DNA from: Myxococcales bacterium
GTDB lineage: Bacteria; Myxococcota_A; Polyangia; Nannocystales; Nannocystaceae
Reading direction: 5' to 3'
Length of the DNA stretch: 64,000 nt
NCBI GenBank assembly: GCA_020633335.1
Contig: JACKDU010000007.1
Span: 62,001 to 126,000 of the forward strand
Positions within the stretch are counted from its first letter, which is position 1, and each line of letters begins with the position of its first letter. A program made the position numbers and the translations under genes. The notes under the pieces were generated by a model. That model ran no database searches, was not told where the DNA came from, and saw nothing but the letters and a program-made list of their open reading frames with translations. Below, in pieces: positions 33,491 to 43,253 of the stretch.

Positions 33491-35152
33491 TCACTCGCGG
33501 ACGATGACCGTGGTCCCTGGGCTCTCGTCGGTCGCGTGGACACCGTGCCAGCCGTCCGGGAGGAAGGGCGTGGTCCAGAAGAAGAGCCAGCGGGCGTCGC
33601 TCGGCCCGAGGTTGACGCAGCCGTGGCTGCGGACGCGGCCGAAGGAGCGGTGCCAGAAGGCGCCGTGGAGCGCGTAGGAGCCGTAGAAGAACATGGTCCA
33701 GGGGACATCCTGGATCGAGTACGAGCCGTCGGAGGCGGTGTTGCCGTCCATCGTCGTCGAGATGTGCTTCGAGTAGATCCGCCAGCGCCCGGTCGGCGTG
33801 TCGAAGGGCTCCTCCTTGGTCCCCTTCTTGCCGGTCGAGACCAGGGTGACGTAGACCGGCCGCGTCCCCTCGTAGGCGACCAGCATCTGCTTCGAGATCG
33901 ACACGTCGATCCAGCGCTCCCAGGGATCGATCCCCTTCGGCAGCGGCTGGAGCTCCGGCATCAGGAGGTGATCCTTGCGGATCAGGTGGCCCTCCGGCGT
34001 GATCATGTAGGCCTTGCCGCCGATCTCGGTCTCCTCGTCGACGTCGACCATCGTCCGCTTCTCGAGGGTCTTGATCGCCTTGAGCTTGTCGTCGTCGGTG
34101 AGCTGGAGGAGCTTGGTCTCCTTCGAGGTGTAGGCGATCGGGAAGGCGATCTCGTCGCCGAGCGCGACCCCCTGGAAGTCCTTGGCGTCGTAGGCCGAGA
34201 TCGACGCGACGTCGACGAAGGCGCCGCGGGCGGTGCGGAAGAAGGAGCGCCCCTCCTCGCGGATCTTCTCGCCGAGCGAGAGGAAGTAGCCGCGCTCGAG
34301 CCAGGGGGTGGCGAGCGCGAGGGGCAGCTTGACGTCGGCGGGATCGACCGCGTCGCCGCCCGCCGCGTCACCGCCCGCCGCGTCGGCATCGGCCCCGCCG
34401 GCGTCGGTGTCCCCGCCGCCCGCGCCCGGCGGCGGCGCACCGGTCCGCTCGGACTCGCGGAGGAGGCGCTGGGCCTCGGAGGCCTTGACCTCCGACGGGG
34501 TCGGGATCCGCCACCACATCGGCGAGTTCCAGCGCCGGACGAAGCCGTACTCGTAGGGGTGCGCCTGGTCGAGGCGCGGCTTCGGCGGCTCGTACTTCAT
34601 GAAGGGCGGCTTGTCGGGGTCGACGACGAAGCCCTTGCTCGCGCAGACGTAGCCACCCATCGGCAGGCCGTGGAAGCCCTTCTTGCACTCGCCGCCGTCC
34701 GATCCCTCGACCTTCGGCGTGACCATCAGGCGGGTGCCGATCCGGAGGTAGCCGAGCTTGTCGGAGTTGATGTCGGGGCGCGAGTAGATCGCCACGACCT
34801 CGTAGCCGGCGAGGCCGTGGACGGTCAGCTCCTCGGGCGGCGGCGGCTCGCCGGCGAACTTGACCTTGCCGTAGTCCTCCGGGGCGATGATCTCGAGCTC
34901 CTCCTCGCCCGCGGTGGTGGCCGCGTCGGCGGCGGTCGACGCCTCGCCGGACTCGCCCTGGGACTCGCTGGTCTCGGGGCCCGCGTCGCTGCCGGCCTCC
35001 GCCGGCGCCTCCGGGTGGGGGAGCGTGCTCGCGGGCGTCACCTCGTCGCTGGCGACGCGGGGCTGCGCCTCAGCGCCGCCGCCGGTCGGGCCGCAGGCGA
35101 GGAGCGCCGCGAAGGCGATCGCGAGCCGCGGGATCTCTCTCGGACCAGGCAT
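33491..35152 (-). CDS. L,D-transpeptidase (YkuD) lipoprotein
   Basis: A 553-residue protein with lipobox LLAC (about residue 20), an acidic Ala/Glu-rich spacer, an SH3-like segment (VVAIYSRPDINSDKLGYLRIGTRLM), a Gly/Ala/Asp-rich insert (about 280-310) and a C-terminal YkuD domain. The active site is intact: ALHGAFWHRSFGRVRSHGCVNLGPSDARWLF, with the His and the HGC cysteine nucleophile. Such enzymes make 3-3 cross-links in peptidoglycan or attach lipoproteins to it. ATG 35152 (MPGPREIPRL) was chosen for the signal peptide. Confidence 0.9.
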   Translation of the reverse strand: MPGPREIPRLAIAFAALLACGPTGGGAEAQPRVASDEVTPASTLPHPEAPAEAGSDAGPETSESQGESGEASTAADAATTAGEEELEIIAPEDYGKVKFAGEPPPPEELTVHGLAGYEVVAIYSRPDINSDKLGYLRIGTRLMVTPKVEGSDGGECKKGFHGLPMGGYVCASKGFVVDPDKPPFMKYEPPKPRLDQAHPYEYGFVRRWNSPMWWRIPTPSEVKASEAQRLLRESERTGAPPPGAGGGDTDAGGADADAAGGDAAGGDAVDPADVKLPLALATPWLERGYFLSLGEKIREEGRSFFRTARGAFVDVASISAYDAKDFQGVALGDEIAFPIAYTSKETKLLQLTDDDKLKAIKTLEKRTMVDVDEETEIGGKAYMITPEGHLIRKDHLLMPELQPLPKGIDPWERWIDVSISKQMLVAYEGTRPVYVTLVSTGKKGTKEEPFDTPTGRWRIYSKHISTTMDGNTASDGSYSIQDVPWTMFFYGSYALHGAFWHRSFGRVRSHGCVNLGPSDARWLFFWTTPFLPDGWHGVHATDESPGTTVIVRE

Positions 35153-35326
35153 GGGGAGTGCATAGCCTACGTGCCGCCGTCGCGGAAGATTCCGGCGCGC
35201 GGGGAGCGCGCGGCGCGCCTCGGAGACGCCGGCGCCGGGCCGCCTCCGGGACCCTCCTGCAGCCACCAAGGGCCCCTTGGCGGCCTCTGGCGGTCAATCG
35301 GCGCGCGAGCTTCACACGTCGCCGCG

Positions 35327-36049
35327 CTAGAGGCGACGCCAGCGCAGCGGCCGCGCCCGGAGATCGCGGATCACCGTGCCCTCCCGCTCGAGGTTGAGCT
35401 GGACGCACTTCACCCACCAGCCCGACTTTGCCCCGCCGGGGAAGAGCGCCTCCGGGAGGTGAGGCAGCACGGCCTCAAACATCTCCGCCTGGGTGAGGCC
35501 CGGCTCGCGCCGCGGGAGGACCCGGAGGAGCGCCCGCTCCATCGCCCGGTACTTGGTCGCGTCGACGTTCGCCTGGTGTTCGGGGACGTTGATCGTGCCG
35601 ACGCGGACCTTGGCGGCGGCGGGCTTCTTCGCCGCGGTCTTCTTCGCCGACTTCTTCGTCGTGGCCTTCTTCGCCGCGGTCTTCTTCGCCGACTTCTCTG
35701 TCGCGGACTTCTTCGCCGACTTCTTCGCCGCGCTCTTCTTCGCCGCGCTCTTCTTCGTCGCGCTCTTCTTCGTCGAGGTCTTCTTCGCCGCAGCTTTCTT
35801 CGTCGACTTCTTCGCCGCGCTCTTCTTCGCCGAGGTCTTCTTCGCCGCAGCTTTCTTCGTCGACTTCTTCGCCGCGCTCTTCTTCGCCGAGGTCTTCTTC
35901 GCCGCAGCTTTCTTCGTCGACTTCTTCGCCGCGCTCTTCTTTGCCGCGCTCTTCTTCGCCGCGCTCTTCTTCGCCGAGGCCTTCTTCGTCGCGGCCTTCT
36001 TCGCCGCACGCCCTCGCACCTTCGTACCCGTCTTCTTGGTCGTCGCCAT
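35327..36049 (-). CDS. Histone-H1-like Lys/Ala-rich protein with DUF6958-like C-terminal domain
   Basis: A 240-residue basic protein. Residues 1-150 are tandem AAKKS / TKKAAAKK units, close to eukaryotic H1 tails and to bacterial H1-like nucleoid proteins, and should bind DNA by charge. Residues about 152-240 are globular: INVPEHQANVDATKYRAMERALLRVLP, TQAEMFEAVLPHLPEALFPGG and GWWVKCVQLNLEREGTV, a pattern recalled for DUF6958. The coding DNA is made of near-identical blocks (35690-35990), prone to unequal crossing over. It probably compacts or organises DNA. The domain name is from memory. Confidence 0.8.
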   Translation of the reverse strand: MATTKKTGTKVRGRAAKKAATKKASAKKSAAKKSAAKKSAAKKSTKKAAAKKTSAKKSAAKKSTKKAAAKKTSAKKSAAKKSTKKAAAKKTSTKKSATKKSAAKKSAAKKSAKKSATEKSAKKTAAKKATTKKSAKKTAAKKPAAAKVRVGTINVPEHQANVDATKYRAMERALLRVLPRREPGLTQAEMFEAVLPHLPEALFPGGAKSGWWVKCVQLNLEREGTVIRDLRARPLRWRRL

Positions 36050-36148
36050 CGTGGCTCCTTCTCCGCGGCCCCGTCGTGGGGATCTCGTCGGCTCAGCGCG
36101 GATCGTAGCAGGGGCCGGACGACCCAGCGACGCGACCCCGTCCCAGAT

Positions 36149-36837
36149 TCAGAGGCGACGCGCGCCGACCCGTCGCTCGAGCCACCGCGCCCAGCGATCG
36201 CGCTCTCGCTCGAGGCGCGAGAGGACAAAGACACGCGCGCCCACCCCTTCCTGGCGGATGTAGAGGTGCGCGCCGCCGCCGTCCAGGCAGTGCCCGTCGC
36301 CGCCGCTGAACCAGAGCCGCTCGAAGCCGACGGCCTCGGCGAGCGCCGCGAGGGCCCCCGCGCGGGCGTCGGCGACGGTGAGCTGGGCCTCGTTCGGGCG
36401 GAGCGAGGAGACCCACCCCTGGCGATAGAGATGATGGGCGAAGGAGGGCGCGCTAGCCTCCTCGCCGGGGTGGCCGACCGCGGGCTCGTCGCCGCCGCCG
36501 TAGAGCAGCGCCGTGGGGAGGTGATGCTCGGCGCCGCGATGATCACCACGTCCTCGGCGATCGGCTCCCAGGGGCGCTCGTAGTAGGCGAGGAGCCCCGA
36601 GAGGCCCGGGCGGCCGTCGCCGATCGCGAGGGGGACCGGGCCGCCCTCGCCGAAGCGCCGGAGGTAGGCGAGGTAGAGCGGCGGGAGCGGTCGACCGACC
36701 CGCTCGACGAAGCGGGCGATGTCCTCGGCGCGGGCAGGTCTCCCTGCCTCCGGATCGGGGTGACCGAGCGCCCGGAGCGCGTCGACGAAGGGCGCCACCT
36801 CGGGCGTCGCTCTCACCTCCGCCAGCGTGGGCAGCAC
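36149..36837 (-). CDS. SMI1/KNR4 (SUKH)-like protein, frameshifted in this sequence
   Basis: The N-terminal half (MLPTLAEVRATPEVAPFVDAL... LPPLYLAYLRRFGEGGPVPLAIGDG) follows the SMI1/KNR4 pattern. At about 36529-36536 coding moves one frame and continues EHHLPTALLYGGGDEPAVG...HLYRQEGVGARVFVLSRLERE to stop 36149. Adding one base near GGCGCC restores about 229 residues. SUKH proteins often act as immunity partners of toxins, but no toxin is adjacent, so the role is open. Confidence 0.55.
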
Positions 36838-37039
36838 CGTGGTCCTCTACCACGCCGCGCGAGGCGCGTGCCGCCCGGAGAAATTCCCCGCCAACGAGGC
36901 GGACAACCGCCTCCGGACGCGCCCTCCGGTCGGCCCCGCGGCCGCCTGGTGGGGCATTGGGGTCCTCCGTCGGCCGCTGCGAACGCGCAGCGATCGCCGG
37001 GACATTCGGATCGAGGCGCGCTAGGGTTGCACCGGATCC

Positions 37040-37930
37040 ATGGCCCCGAGCGAGACCATCCCCGCCCACCTCGGCCGCTACCGGGTGCTCTCGCAGATCG
37101 GCCGCGGGCGGATGGGCACGGTCTACGCCGCCCACGATCCCCACCTCGATCGCCAGGTCGCGCTCAAGGTGGTCGAGCGCGACCTCATCGAGCTCGGCGG
37201 CAGCGACGACGCCGGCCTCCGCCTCCAGCGCGAGGCCCAGGTGATGGCGAGGCTCGCCCACCCCAACGTCGTCCCGGTCTTCGAAGTCGGGGCGACCCAC
37301 GCCCTCGTCTACGTGGCGATGGAGCTGGTCCAGGGCCACGCGCTCGGCGAGTGGACGCAGCAGACGCCCCGCTCGTGGCGCGAGATCGTCGGCGTCTACC
37401 TCCAGGCCGGCCGCGGTCTCGCGGCCGCCCACCAGGCGGGGATCGTCCACCGCGACTTCAAGCCGGAGAACATCTTGATCGGCGCCGACAACCGGGTGCG
37501 GGTCGTCGACTTCGGCCTCGCCCGCCCCTGCCCGCGGATCACCCCGACGCCGGGCACCGCCCTCGCGGCGTTCTGGCGGGAGCACGACGCGGACGCCGAG
37601 GACTCGAGCCGGATCGTCTACGGGACGCCGGCCTACATGGCGCCGGAGCAGCACATGGGCCAGGCGATCGACACCCGCGCCGATCAGTTCGCCTTCTGCG
37701 TCGCCCTCTACGAGGGGCTCTACCGCCAGCGCCCCTTCGCCGGGCGGACGGTCTACGCGATCGCCGACAACGTCCTCTCGGGCAACGTCCTGCCGCCGCC
37801 GCCGGGGACCCGGGTGCCGGGGTGGCTGCACAACATCCTCCTCCGGGGGATGAGCGTCGAGCCCGAGGCCCGCTACCCGTCGATGCGCGAGCTCCTCGGG
37901 GCGATCGTCTTCACCGCCAGCATCATGTGA
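37040..37930 (+). CDS. Ser/Thr protein kinase (Hanks type)
   Basis: A 296-residue kinase with all main subdomains: glycine loop IGRGRMGTVYAAHD (about 20-33), Lys in QVALKVVE, catalytic loop IVHRDFKPENIL (about 141), DFG in VVDFGLARP, and the P+1 region GTPAYMAPEQ. It ends right after the kinase fold, with no transmembrane helix, TPR or sensor part, so it is a compact soluble kinase. An insert (TPTPGTALAAFWREHDADAEDSS) in the activation loop is longer than usual and may carry phosphosites. It stands alone, with 110 bases before the ATG. Confidence 0.9.
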   Translation: MAPSETIPAHLGRYRVLSQIGRGRMGTVYAAHDPHLDRQVALKVVERDLIELGGSDDAGLRLQREAQVMARLAHPNVVPVFEVGATHALVYVAMELVQGHALGEWTQQTPRSWREIVGVYLQAGRGLAAAHQAGIVHRDFKPENILIGADNRVRVVDFGLARPCPRITPTPGTALAAFWREHDADAEDSSRIVYGTPAYMAPEQHMGQAIDTRADQFAFCVALYEGLYRQRPFAGRTVYAIADNVLSGNVLPPPPGTRVPGWLHNILLRGMSVEPEARYPSMRELLGAIVFTASIM

Positions 37931-38268
37931 GCGGACGCCGCGGGCTCGTCGGCCGGCCGAGGTGATCCGCCAGAGATCACCCGGGCGCGCTAGATCGTCC
38001 GTGGCCGATGACGAGCATCCGCGCGAAAGCGAGACCCCGCGCGCCCGAAGGCGCGCGCGGCCGCTGGCAGAGTGCCCCCGAGCGAGCGCGAGAGCGCCGA
38101 ATTGCGGGCGCCCGGCCGCTTCCTGCGCTTTTTCGCGGTCACGCGCGCGATGCCCTAGCCTTGATCCACCGCCGCCGGACGATCCAACGTGGTGATCTTC
38201 CGCTGGCGTTCGCTTTTCGTCGTTTTCGCGCCTGACCGATGGACCAGGCGCCCAAGCACCGGAGCACC
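37931..38268. other. Non-coding stretch
   Basis: About 340 bases between the kinase stop and the next start. No coding bias, repeat or strong hairpin is seen. The last 70 bases are less GC-rich and likely hold the promoter for the propeller lipoprotein. Confidence 0.3.
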
Positions 38269-39276
38269 ATGACGATCCGCACGTCCCTCCTCGCCGCCCT
38301 CCTCGGCTTCACCGCGATCGCCTGCGACGTCCCCCTCCAGGACGTCTACGAGCTCCGTTCGAAGACCTCGGTGCCGAAGGGCCTGGCCTACGACCCGATC
38401 CCGCAGGTCTTCTACGCGACCTCGCTCCGCGGCGGCGAGATCACGATGATCACCGCCCTCGGCCGCGAGTACTCGTTCTACGAGGCCGACGATCCCAACG
38501 TCGCCTTCCACGCGGCGGTCGTCGACGCCGAGCGCCGGACCCTCTGGGTCTGCGCGGTCGAGGCCGCCGACCCCTCGCTCCCCCGCGCCTCGCTCCTCGG
38601 CTTCGACCTCGACGAGGGCCGCCTCGAGCGGCGGGTCGAGCTCAGCGAGCTCTGGTCGGCCCCCTCGCCCACTGGTTGCCAGGCCCTCGACGTCGACGCC
38701 GGCGGCGCGGTCTACGTCGCCGACCGCGTGCGCCCGGCGATCTACCGCCACGACCCGGCGACCAACAAGTCGGGGCTCCTCGCAAACACCCCCGAGCTCG
38801 CCGGCCCCGGCGGCGAGGGCTCGGGGATCAGCGGCCTCGCGCTCCACCCGGACGGCGAGCACCTGGTGGTCGCCCTCGCTGATCCGCCGGCGCTGCGGGT
38901 GCTCACCCTCGAGGAGCCCGACGAGCTCGGCGTCGTCGACTTCCCGCAGCGCCCGCTCGGCCGCGCCGGCGACCCGCGGATGAGCGCGGCCCAGGGGATC
39001 GCCTTCGTCGGCGACGAGCTCTTCGTGGTCTTCCCGGGGGCGGTCCAGCGGGTCCGCTTCACCGACCCCGATCGCCTGCGCACCGCCCGGGTCCACACCG
39101 CGACCGCGCTGCCCAACGGCCTCTCGTCGGCGACCGCCGCCGACGGCGTCGCCTATGCGATCGACAGCGACGCGTTCCAGGTCGAGGCGCTCGGCGTCCG
39201 GCCCGAGCCGCCCTTTGCGATCGTCCGCGTCGATCCGGTGCTCTTCACGGCCGACGAGGACCGCGAAGAGGAGTAG
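38269..39276 (+). CDS. Beta-propeller lipoprotein (SMP-30/NHL-like)
   Basis: A 335-residue lipoprotein: MTIRTSLLAALLGFTAIAC signal with lipobox (AIAC) and GGAG four bases before the ATG. The body is a series of strands with 'GLAYDPIPQVFYATSLRGGEI', 'ALDVDAGGAVYVADRVRPAIYRHD' and 'GLALHPDGEHLVVALADPPALRVL', as in SMP-30/NHL propellers. It has no clear metal-site residues of lactonases, so enzyme activity is doubtful. A surface or periplasmic binding role is likely. Confidence 0.72.
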   Translation: MTIRTSLLAALLGFTAIACDVPLQDVYELRSKTSVPKGLAYDPIPQVFYATSLRGGEITMITALGREYSFYEADDPNVAFHAAVVDAERRTLWVCAVEAADPSLPRASLLGFDLDEGRLERRVELSELWSAPSPTGCQALDVDAGGAVYVADRVRPAIYRHDPATNKSGLLANTPELAGPGGEGSGISGLALHPDGEHLVVALADPPALRVLTLEEPDELGVVDFPQRPLGRAGDPRMSAAQGIAFVGDELFVVFPGAVQRVRFTDPDRLRTARVHTATALPNGLSSATAADGVAYAIDSDAFQVEALGVRPEPPFAIVRVDPVLFTADEDREEE

Positions 39277-39402
39277 CGACCCGGCTGCCGTGGTGAGCTG
39301 ACGCAGACGCCCGCGGCGGGGCGCGGCGTCCTCGCGGCGAGGCCGGAGCGCGGCCGCGCTGGCCTTGCGCGACCGCCGCGGTGGGTACTACGCTGGCCCC
39401 AC

Positions 39403-40860
39403 GTGATGAGCGTCCGCTTCACCCTCAACGACCGCGCGATCGAGGCCGGCGACCTCCCCCCGACCACCACCCTCCTCAACTTCCTGCGCGAGCGCGGCCT
39501 CCCCGGGACCAAGGAGGGGTGCGCCGAGGGTGACTGCGGCGCCTGCACGGTGGTCCTCGTCGACGCCGAGGCCCCCGGCGGGCCGCGCTATCGGGCGGTC
39601 AACGCCTGCCTGGTGCTCCTGCCGATGGTCCACGGCCAGCGGGTCTACACGGTCGAGGGGCTCCGCCAGGGCGGCGCGCTCCACCCGGTCCAGGAGGCGC
39701 TGGTCGACGCGATCGGCTCGCAGTGCGGCTACTGCACGCCGGGGGTGGTGATGTCGATGTTCGAGGCCTGCTACCGCGGCGACCTCGCCGAGCCCTGGCA
39801 GCTCGACGACCAGATGTGCGGCAACCTCTGCCGCTGCACCGGCTACCGGCCGATCCGCGACGCGACGATCAAGATCGCGGGGACATGTCCCGAGGGACAC
39901 TTCAAGGAGACGCTCCGCGAGCCGGTCGGCGCGCGCGCGTTCGCGCGCGAGATCGAAGGCGGCACCTACATCACCCCGAGCGACCTCGAGGGCCTCTGGG
40001 CGGCGCTCGCGGCCCACCCCGAGGCCCAGCTGATCTGCGGCGGCACCGACCTCAGCCTCGCGGTCACCAAGCGCTTCGAGGAGCTGCCGGCGCTGATCTC
40101 CCTCGAGGGGATCGACGCGCTCCGGGGGATCGCGCGGCGGGCCGACGGCGGCTGGCGGATCGGCGCGACCACCCTCCTCGCCGACCTCGAGGCCGCGAGC
40201 GCCGACGGCCTCGCGCCCCTCCACCGGATGCTCCGCTACTTCGCCTCGCGGCAGATCAAGAACCGGGCGACGATCGGCGGCAACCTCTGCAACGCCTCGC
40301 CGATCGGCGACCTCGCGCCGGTGCTCCTCGCCCTCGGCGCGACCCTCGAGCTCCGCTCGGCCGCCGGCCCGCGCGAGGTGGCGATCGACCGCTTCTTCCT
40401 CGGCTACCGCCGGACCGCGCTCGCCCCCGGCGAGATCCTCGCGGCGATCGAGATCCCGCCGCTGCCGGCGGGCGCCCGCGCCTCGGCCTACAAGGTCTCG
40501 AAGCGGCGCGAGCTCGACATCTCGGCGGTCGCCGCCGCCTTCTACGTCGAGCTCGACGAGGCCGGCGCGGTCGCGGTGATCCGCGCGGGCTACGGCGGGG
40601 TCGCGGCGACCCCGAGCCGGGCGTCGGGCTTCGAGGCCGCGCTCGTGGGCCAGCCCTGGACCCGCGAGTCGGTCGAGGCCGCGATCCTCGCGCTCGACCG
40701 CGACTTCGCGCCGATCGACGACCACCGCGGCTCGGCGTGGTTCCGCCGCACCCTCGCCGCCAACCTCGCCCGCGGCTTCTTCCTCGAGACCGCGGAGAGC
40801 CCCCAGCCAGCCCTGCCGGAGCGCCCCTCCGGGACCGTCGCCATCGAGGTGCGCCCATGA
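39403..40860 (+). CDS. xdhA: Xanthine dehydrogenase small subunit (2Fe-2S/FAD)
   Basis: A 485-residue iron-sulfur flavoprotein. Cluster 1: EGCAEGDCGACTVVLV...NAC. Cluster 2: SQCGYCTPG...CGNLCRCTGYRPI. The FAD domain (about 190-370) has LICGGTDLSLAVTKR and TIGGNLCNASPIGDLAP, and a CO-dehydrogenase-type C-terminal domain follows. It passes electrons from the Mo site to NAD+. GTG 39403 or ATG 39406 may start it. Its stop overlaps the large-subunit start (ATGA), so the subunits are coupled. The bacterial two-subunit XdhA/XdhB split is seen here. Confidence 0.93.
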   Translation: MMSVRFTLNDRAIEAGDLPPTTTLLNFLRERGLPGTKEGCAEGDCGACTVVLVDAEAPGGPRYRAVNACLVLLPMVHGQRVYTVEGLRQGGALHPVQEALVDAIGSQCGYCTPGVVMSMFEACYRGDLAEPWQLDDQMCGNLCRCTGYRPIRDATIKIAGTCPEGHFKETLREPVGARAFAREIEGGTYITPSDLEGLWAALAAHPEAQLICGGTDLSLAVTKRFEELPALISLEGIDALRGIARRADGGWRIGATTLLADLEAASADGLAPLHRMLRYFASRQIKNRATIGGNLCNASPIGDLAPVLLALGATLELRSAAGPREVAIDRFFLGYRRTALAPGEILAAIEIPPLPAGARASAYKVSKRRELDISAVAAAFYVELDEAGAVAVIRAGYGGVAATPSRASGFEAALVGQPWTRESVEAAILALDRDFAPIDDHRGSAWFRRTLAANLARGFFLETAESPQPALPERPSGTVAIEVRP

Positions 40861-43184
40861 GCCGCTCCCCGCTCCACCGCCCCGCCCCGCACGAGAGCGC
40901 CGAGGGCCACGTCTCCGGCTCCGCCCGCTATGTCGACGACATGGCCCTTCCGCCAGGTTCGCTGGTCGGCCTGCCGATCGGCGCGCCGATCGCCCGCGGC
41001 CGGGTGACCCGCCGCGAGCGCGGCGCGGCCCTCCAGGTGCCGGGCGTCCACGCGGTGCTCTTCGCCGACGACCTCCCGGCCGAGCGCTACATCGGCCCGG
41101 TGATCCACGACGAGCCGATCCTGGCGATCGACGCGATCGACACCGTCGGCCAGGTCGTCGCGCTGGTCGTCGGCGAGTCGCTCGCCGCCTGCCGGGCGGC
41201 CGCCAGCCTCCTCGAGATCGAGTACGAGGAGGCGCCGCCGATCCTCTCAATCGAGGAGGGGATCGCCGCCGGCGACTTCCTCTGCGAGCCCCACCGGATG
41301 CGCCGCGGCGACGTCGACGCGGCCCTCGCCGGCGCGACCCTGCGCCTCACCGGCGAGCTCCGCAGCGGCGCCCAGGACCACTTCTACCTCGAGACCCAGG
41401 CGTCGCTGGCGATCCCCGGCGAGGCCGACACCTACGAGATCCACTCGTCGAGCCAGCACCCGACCGAGGTCCAGACCCTGGTCGCCGCCGCCCTCGGGAT
41501 CGGCCGCAACCAGGTCGTCGTCAAGGTCCCGCGGATGGGCGGGGGCTTCGGCGGCAAGGAGTCGCAGGCCGCCCCCTTCGCGGTCCTCGCCGCCCTCGCC
41601 GCCCGAGCCACCGGCCGCGCGGTCAAGGTCTGGCTCAACCGCGACCAGGACATGGTGATGACCGGCAAGCGCCACCCCTTCCTCGCGCGCTACGACGCCG
41701 GCGTCGACGCGGAGGGGAGGATCGTCGGCGCCCGGATCCGGATCTACGCCGACGGCGGCTGGAGCCGCGACCTCTCGACGCCGATCCTCGATCGGGCGAT
41801 GTTCCACCTCGACAACGCCTACTGGATCCCCGCGCTCGACTTCGAGGGGATCGTCGTCCGCACCAACAAGGCGTCGAACACCGCGTTCCGCGGCTTCGGC
41901 GGGCCGCAGGGGATGGTGGTGATCGAGGAGATCCTCGCCCGCGTCGGCGAGCGCCTGGGGATCGAGCCGGCCGAGCTCCGCCGCCGCAACTTCTACCGCG
42001 AGGGCCAGCGCACCCCCTACGACCAGGAGCTCAGCGACGTCCGCCTCCAGCGGATCTACGACGAGGTGACCGCGAGCTCCGACTACTTCGCCCGGCGGGC
42101 GGCGATCGACGCGTTCAACGCCCGCTCGGAGCTGGTCCGCCGCGGGATCGCGCTGCAGCCGGTGAAGTTCGGGATCTCCTTCACCAACTCGGTCCTCAAC
42201 CAGGCCGGCGCGCTGGTCCTCGTCTACACCGACGGCACCGTCCAGGTGAACCACGGCGGCACCGAGATGGGCCAGGGGCTCCACACCAAGATGCGGGCGA
42301 TCGCCGCCCACGAGCTCGGGGTGCGGGCCGAGGCCGTGCGGGTGATGGAGACCGCGACCGACAAGGTCCCGAACACCTCGGCGACCGCCGCGTCGAGCGG
42401 CTCCGACCTCAACGGCGCCGCGGTCAAGGAGGCCTGCGAGGTGATCCGCGGGCGCCTCGGACCGGTCGCCGCCGGCCTCCTCGGCCTCGGCAGCGGCGAC
42501 GAAGAGAGCCTGGTCTTTGAGGCAGGCAAGGTCCGCCACCCGGCGAGCCAGCGCGAGGTCGACTTCGTCGCGGTGGTCAAGGCCGCGTGGGCCCAGCGGG
42601 TCTCGCTCCACGCCGCCGGCTACTACTCGACGCCGGGGATCGGCTACGACCGCGCGGTCGGCCGCGGCAAGCCCTTCCACTACTACGCCTACGGGGCCGC
42701 GGTGATCGAGGTCGAGGTCCACGCGCTCACCGGCGAGCACCGGGTGCGGCGGGTCGATGTCCTCCACGACGTCGGCAACTCGCTGGTGCCGACGATCGAC
42801 CGCGGCCAGATCGAGGGCGGCTTCGTCCAGGGGCTCGGCTGGCTGACCTGCGAGGAGGTGCTCTGGGACGACAAGGGCCGCCTCCTCACCCACGGCCCCT
42901 CGACCTACAAGATCCCGGCGATCGGCGACGTGCCGGTCGATTTCCGGGTCGAGCTCCTGAGCCGCGCCGATCAGGGGTCGGTGATCCACGGCTCGAAGGC
43001 GGTCGGCGAGCCCCCCTTCATGCTGGCGATCGGCGTGGTCACGGCGCTCCGCCAGGCGATCGCCACCTGGGGTCGGCCGGGGCAGGAGGTCGAGCTGGCG
43101 ATCCCCTGCACGCCGGAGGCGATCCTCCGGGCGATCGAGGGCTCGCGCTCGCGGGCCGCCGAGATTGCGGTCGCCGCCGAGTAG
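40857..43184 (+). CDS. xdhB: Xanthine dehydrogenase molybdenum subunit
   Basis: A 775-residue molybdopterin subunit that oxidises hypoxanthine and xanthine to urate. Moco-binding motifs are GGGFGGKESQ, FRGFGGPQG and VNHGGTEMGQGLHTK, and the catalytic Glu is in VGEPPFMLAIGV near the C terminus. The N-terminal domain starts HESAEGHVSGSARYVDDM. It is coupled to xdhA. No xdhC-type maturation gene, permease or guanine deaminase is next to it. Confidence 0.94.
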   Translation: MSRSPLHRPAPHESAEGHVSGSARYVDDMALPPGSLVGLPIGAPIARGRVTRRERGAALQVPGVHAVLFADDLPAERYIGPVIHDEPILAIDAIDTVGQVVALVVGESLAACRAAASLLEIEYEEAPPILSIEEGIAAGDFLCEPHRMRRGDVDAALAGATLRLTGELRSGAQDHFYLETQASLAIPGEADTYEIHSSSQHPTEVQTLVAAALGIGRNQVVVKVPRMGGGFGGKESQAAPFAVLAALAARATGRAVKVWLNRDQDMVMTGKRHPFLARYDAGVDAEGRIVGARIRIYADGGWSRDLSTPILDRAMFHLDNAYWIPALDFEGIVVRTNKASNTAFRGFGGPQGMVVIEEILARVGERLGIEPAELRRRNFYREGQRTPYDQELSDVRLQRIYDEVTASSDYFARRAAIDAFNARSELVRRGIALQPVKFGISFTNSVLNQAGALVLVYTDGTVQVNHGGTEMGQGLHTKMRAIAAHELGVRAEAVRVMETATDKVPNTSATAASSGSDLNGAAVKEACEVIRGRLGPVAAGLLGLGSGDEESLVFEAGKVRHPASQREVDFVAVVKAAWAQRVSLHAAGYYSTPGIGYDRAVGRGKPFHYYAYGAAVIEVEVHALTGEHRVRRVDVLHDVGNSLVPTIDRGQIEGGFVQGLGWLTCEEVLWDDKGRLLTHGPSTYKIPAIGDVPVDFRVELLSRADQGSVIHGSKAVGEPPFMLAIGVVTALRQAIATWGRPGQEVELAIPCTPEAILRAIEGSRSRAAEIAVAAE

Positions 43185-43253
43185 GCGACCGCCTCGACCC
43201 CGGCGTGTCGCTCCGCGGCGTGTCGCTCCACGCTCGCTCCGAGCGAGCGACCG

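Noticed and set aside
35690..35990. Possible CRISPR-like array from regular repeats
   Set aside because: The repeats are codons for AAKKS/TKKAAAKK units inside the H1-like gene, with no unique spacers.
36149..36837. Toxin-immunity locus suggested by the SUKH-like protein
   Set aside because: No toxin, polymorphic repeat or secretion signal gene lies next to it.
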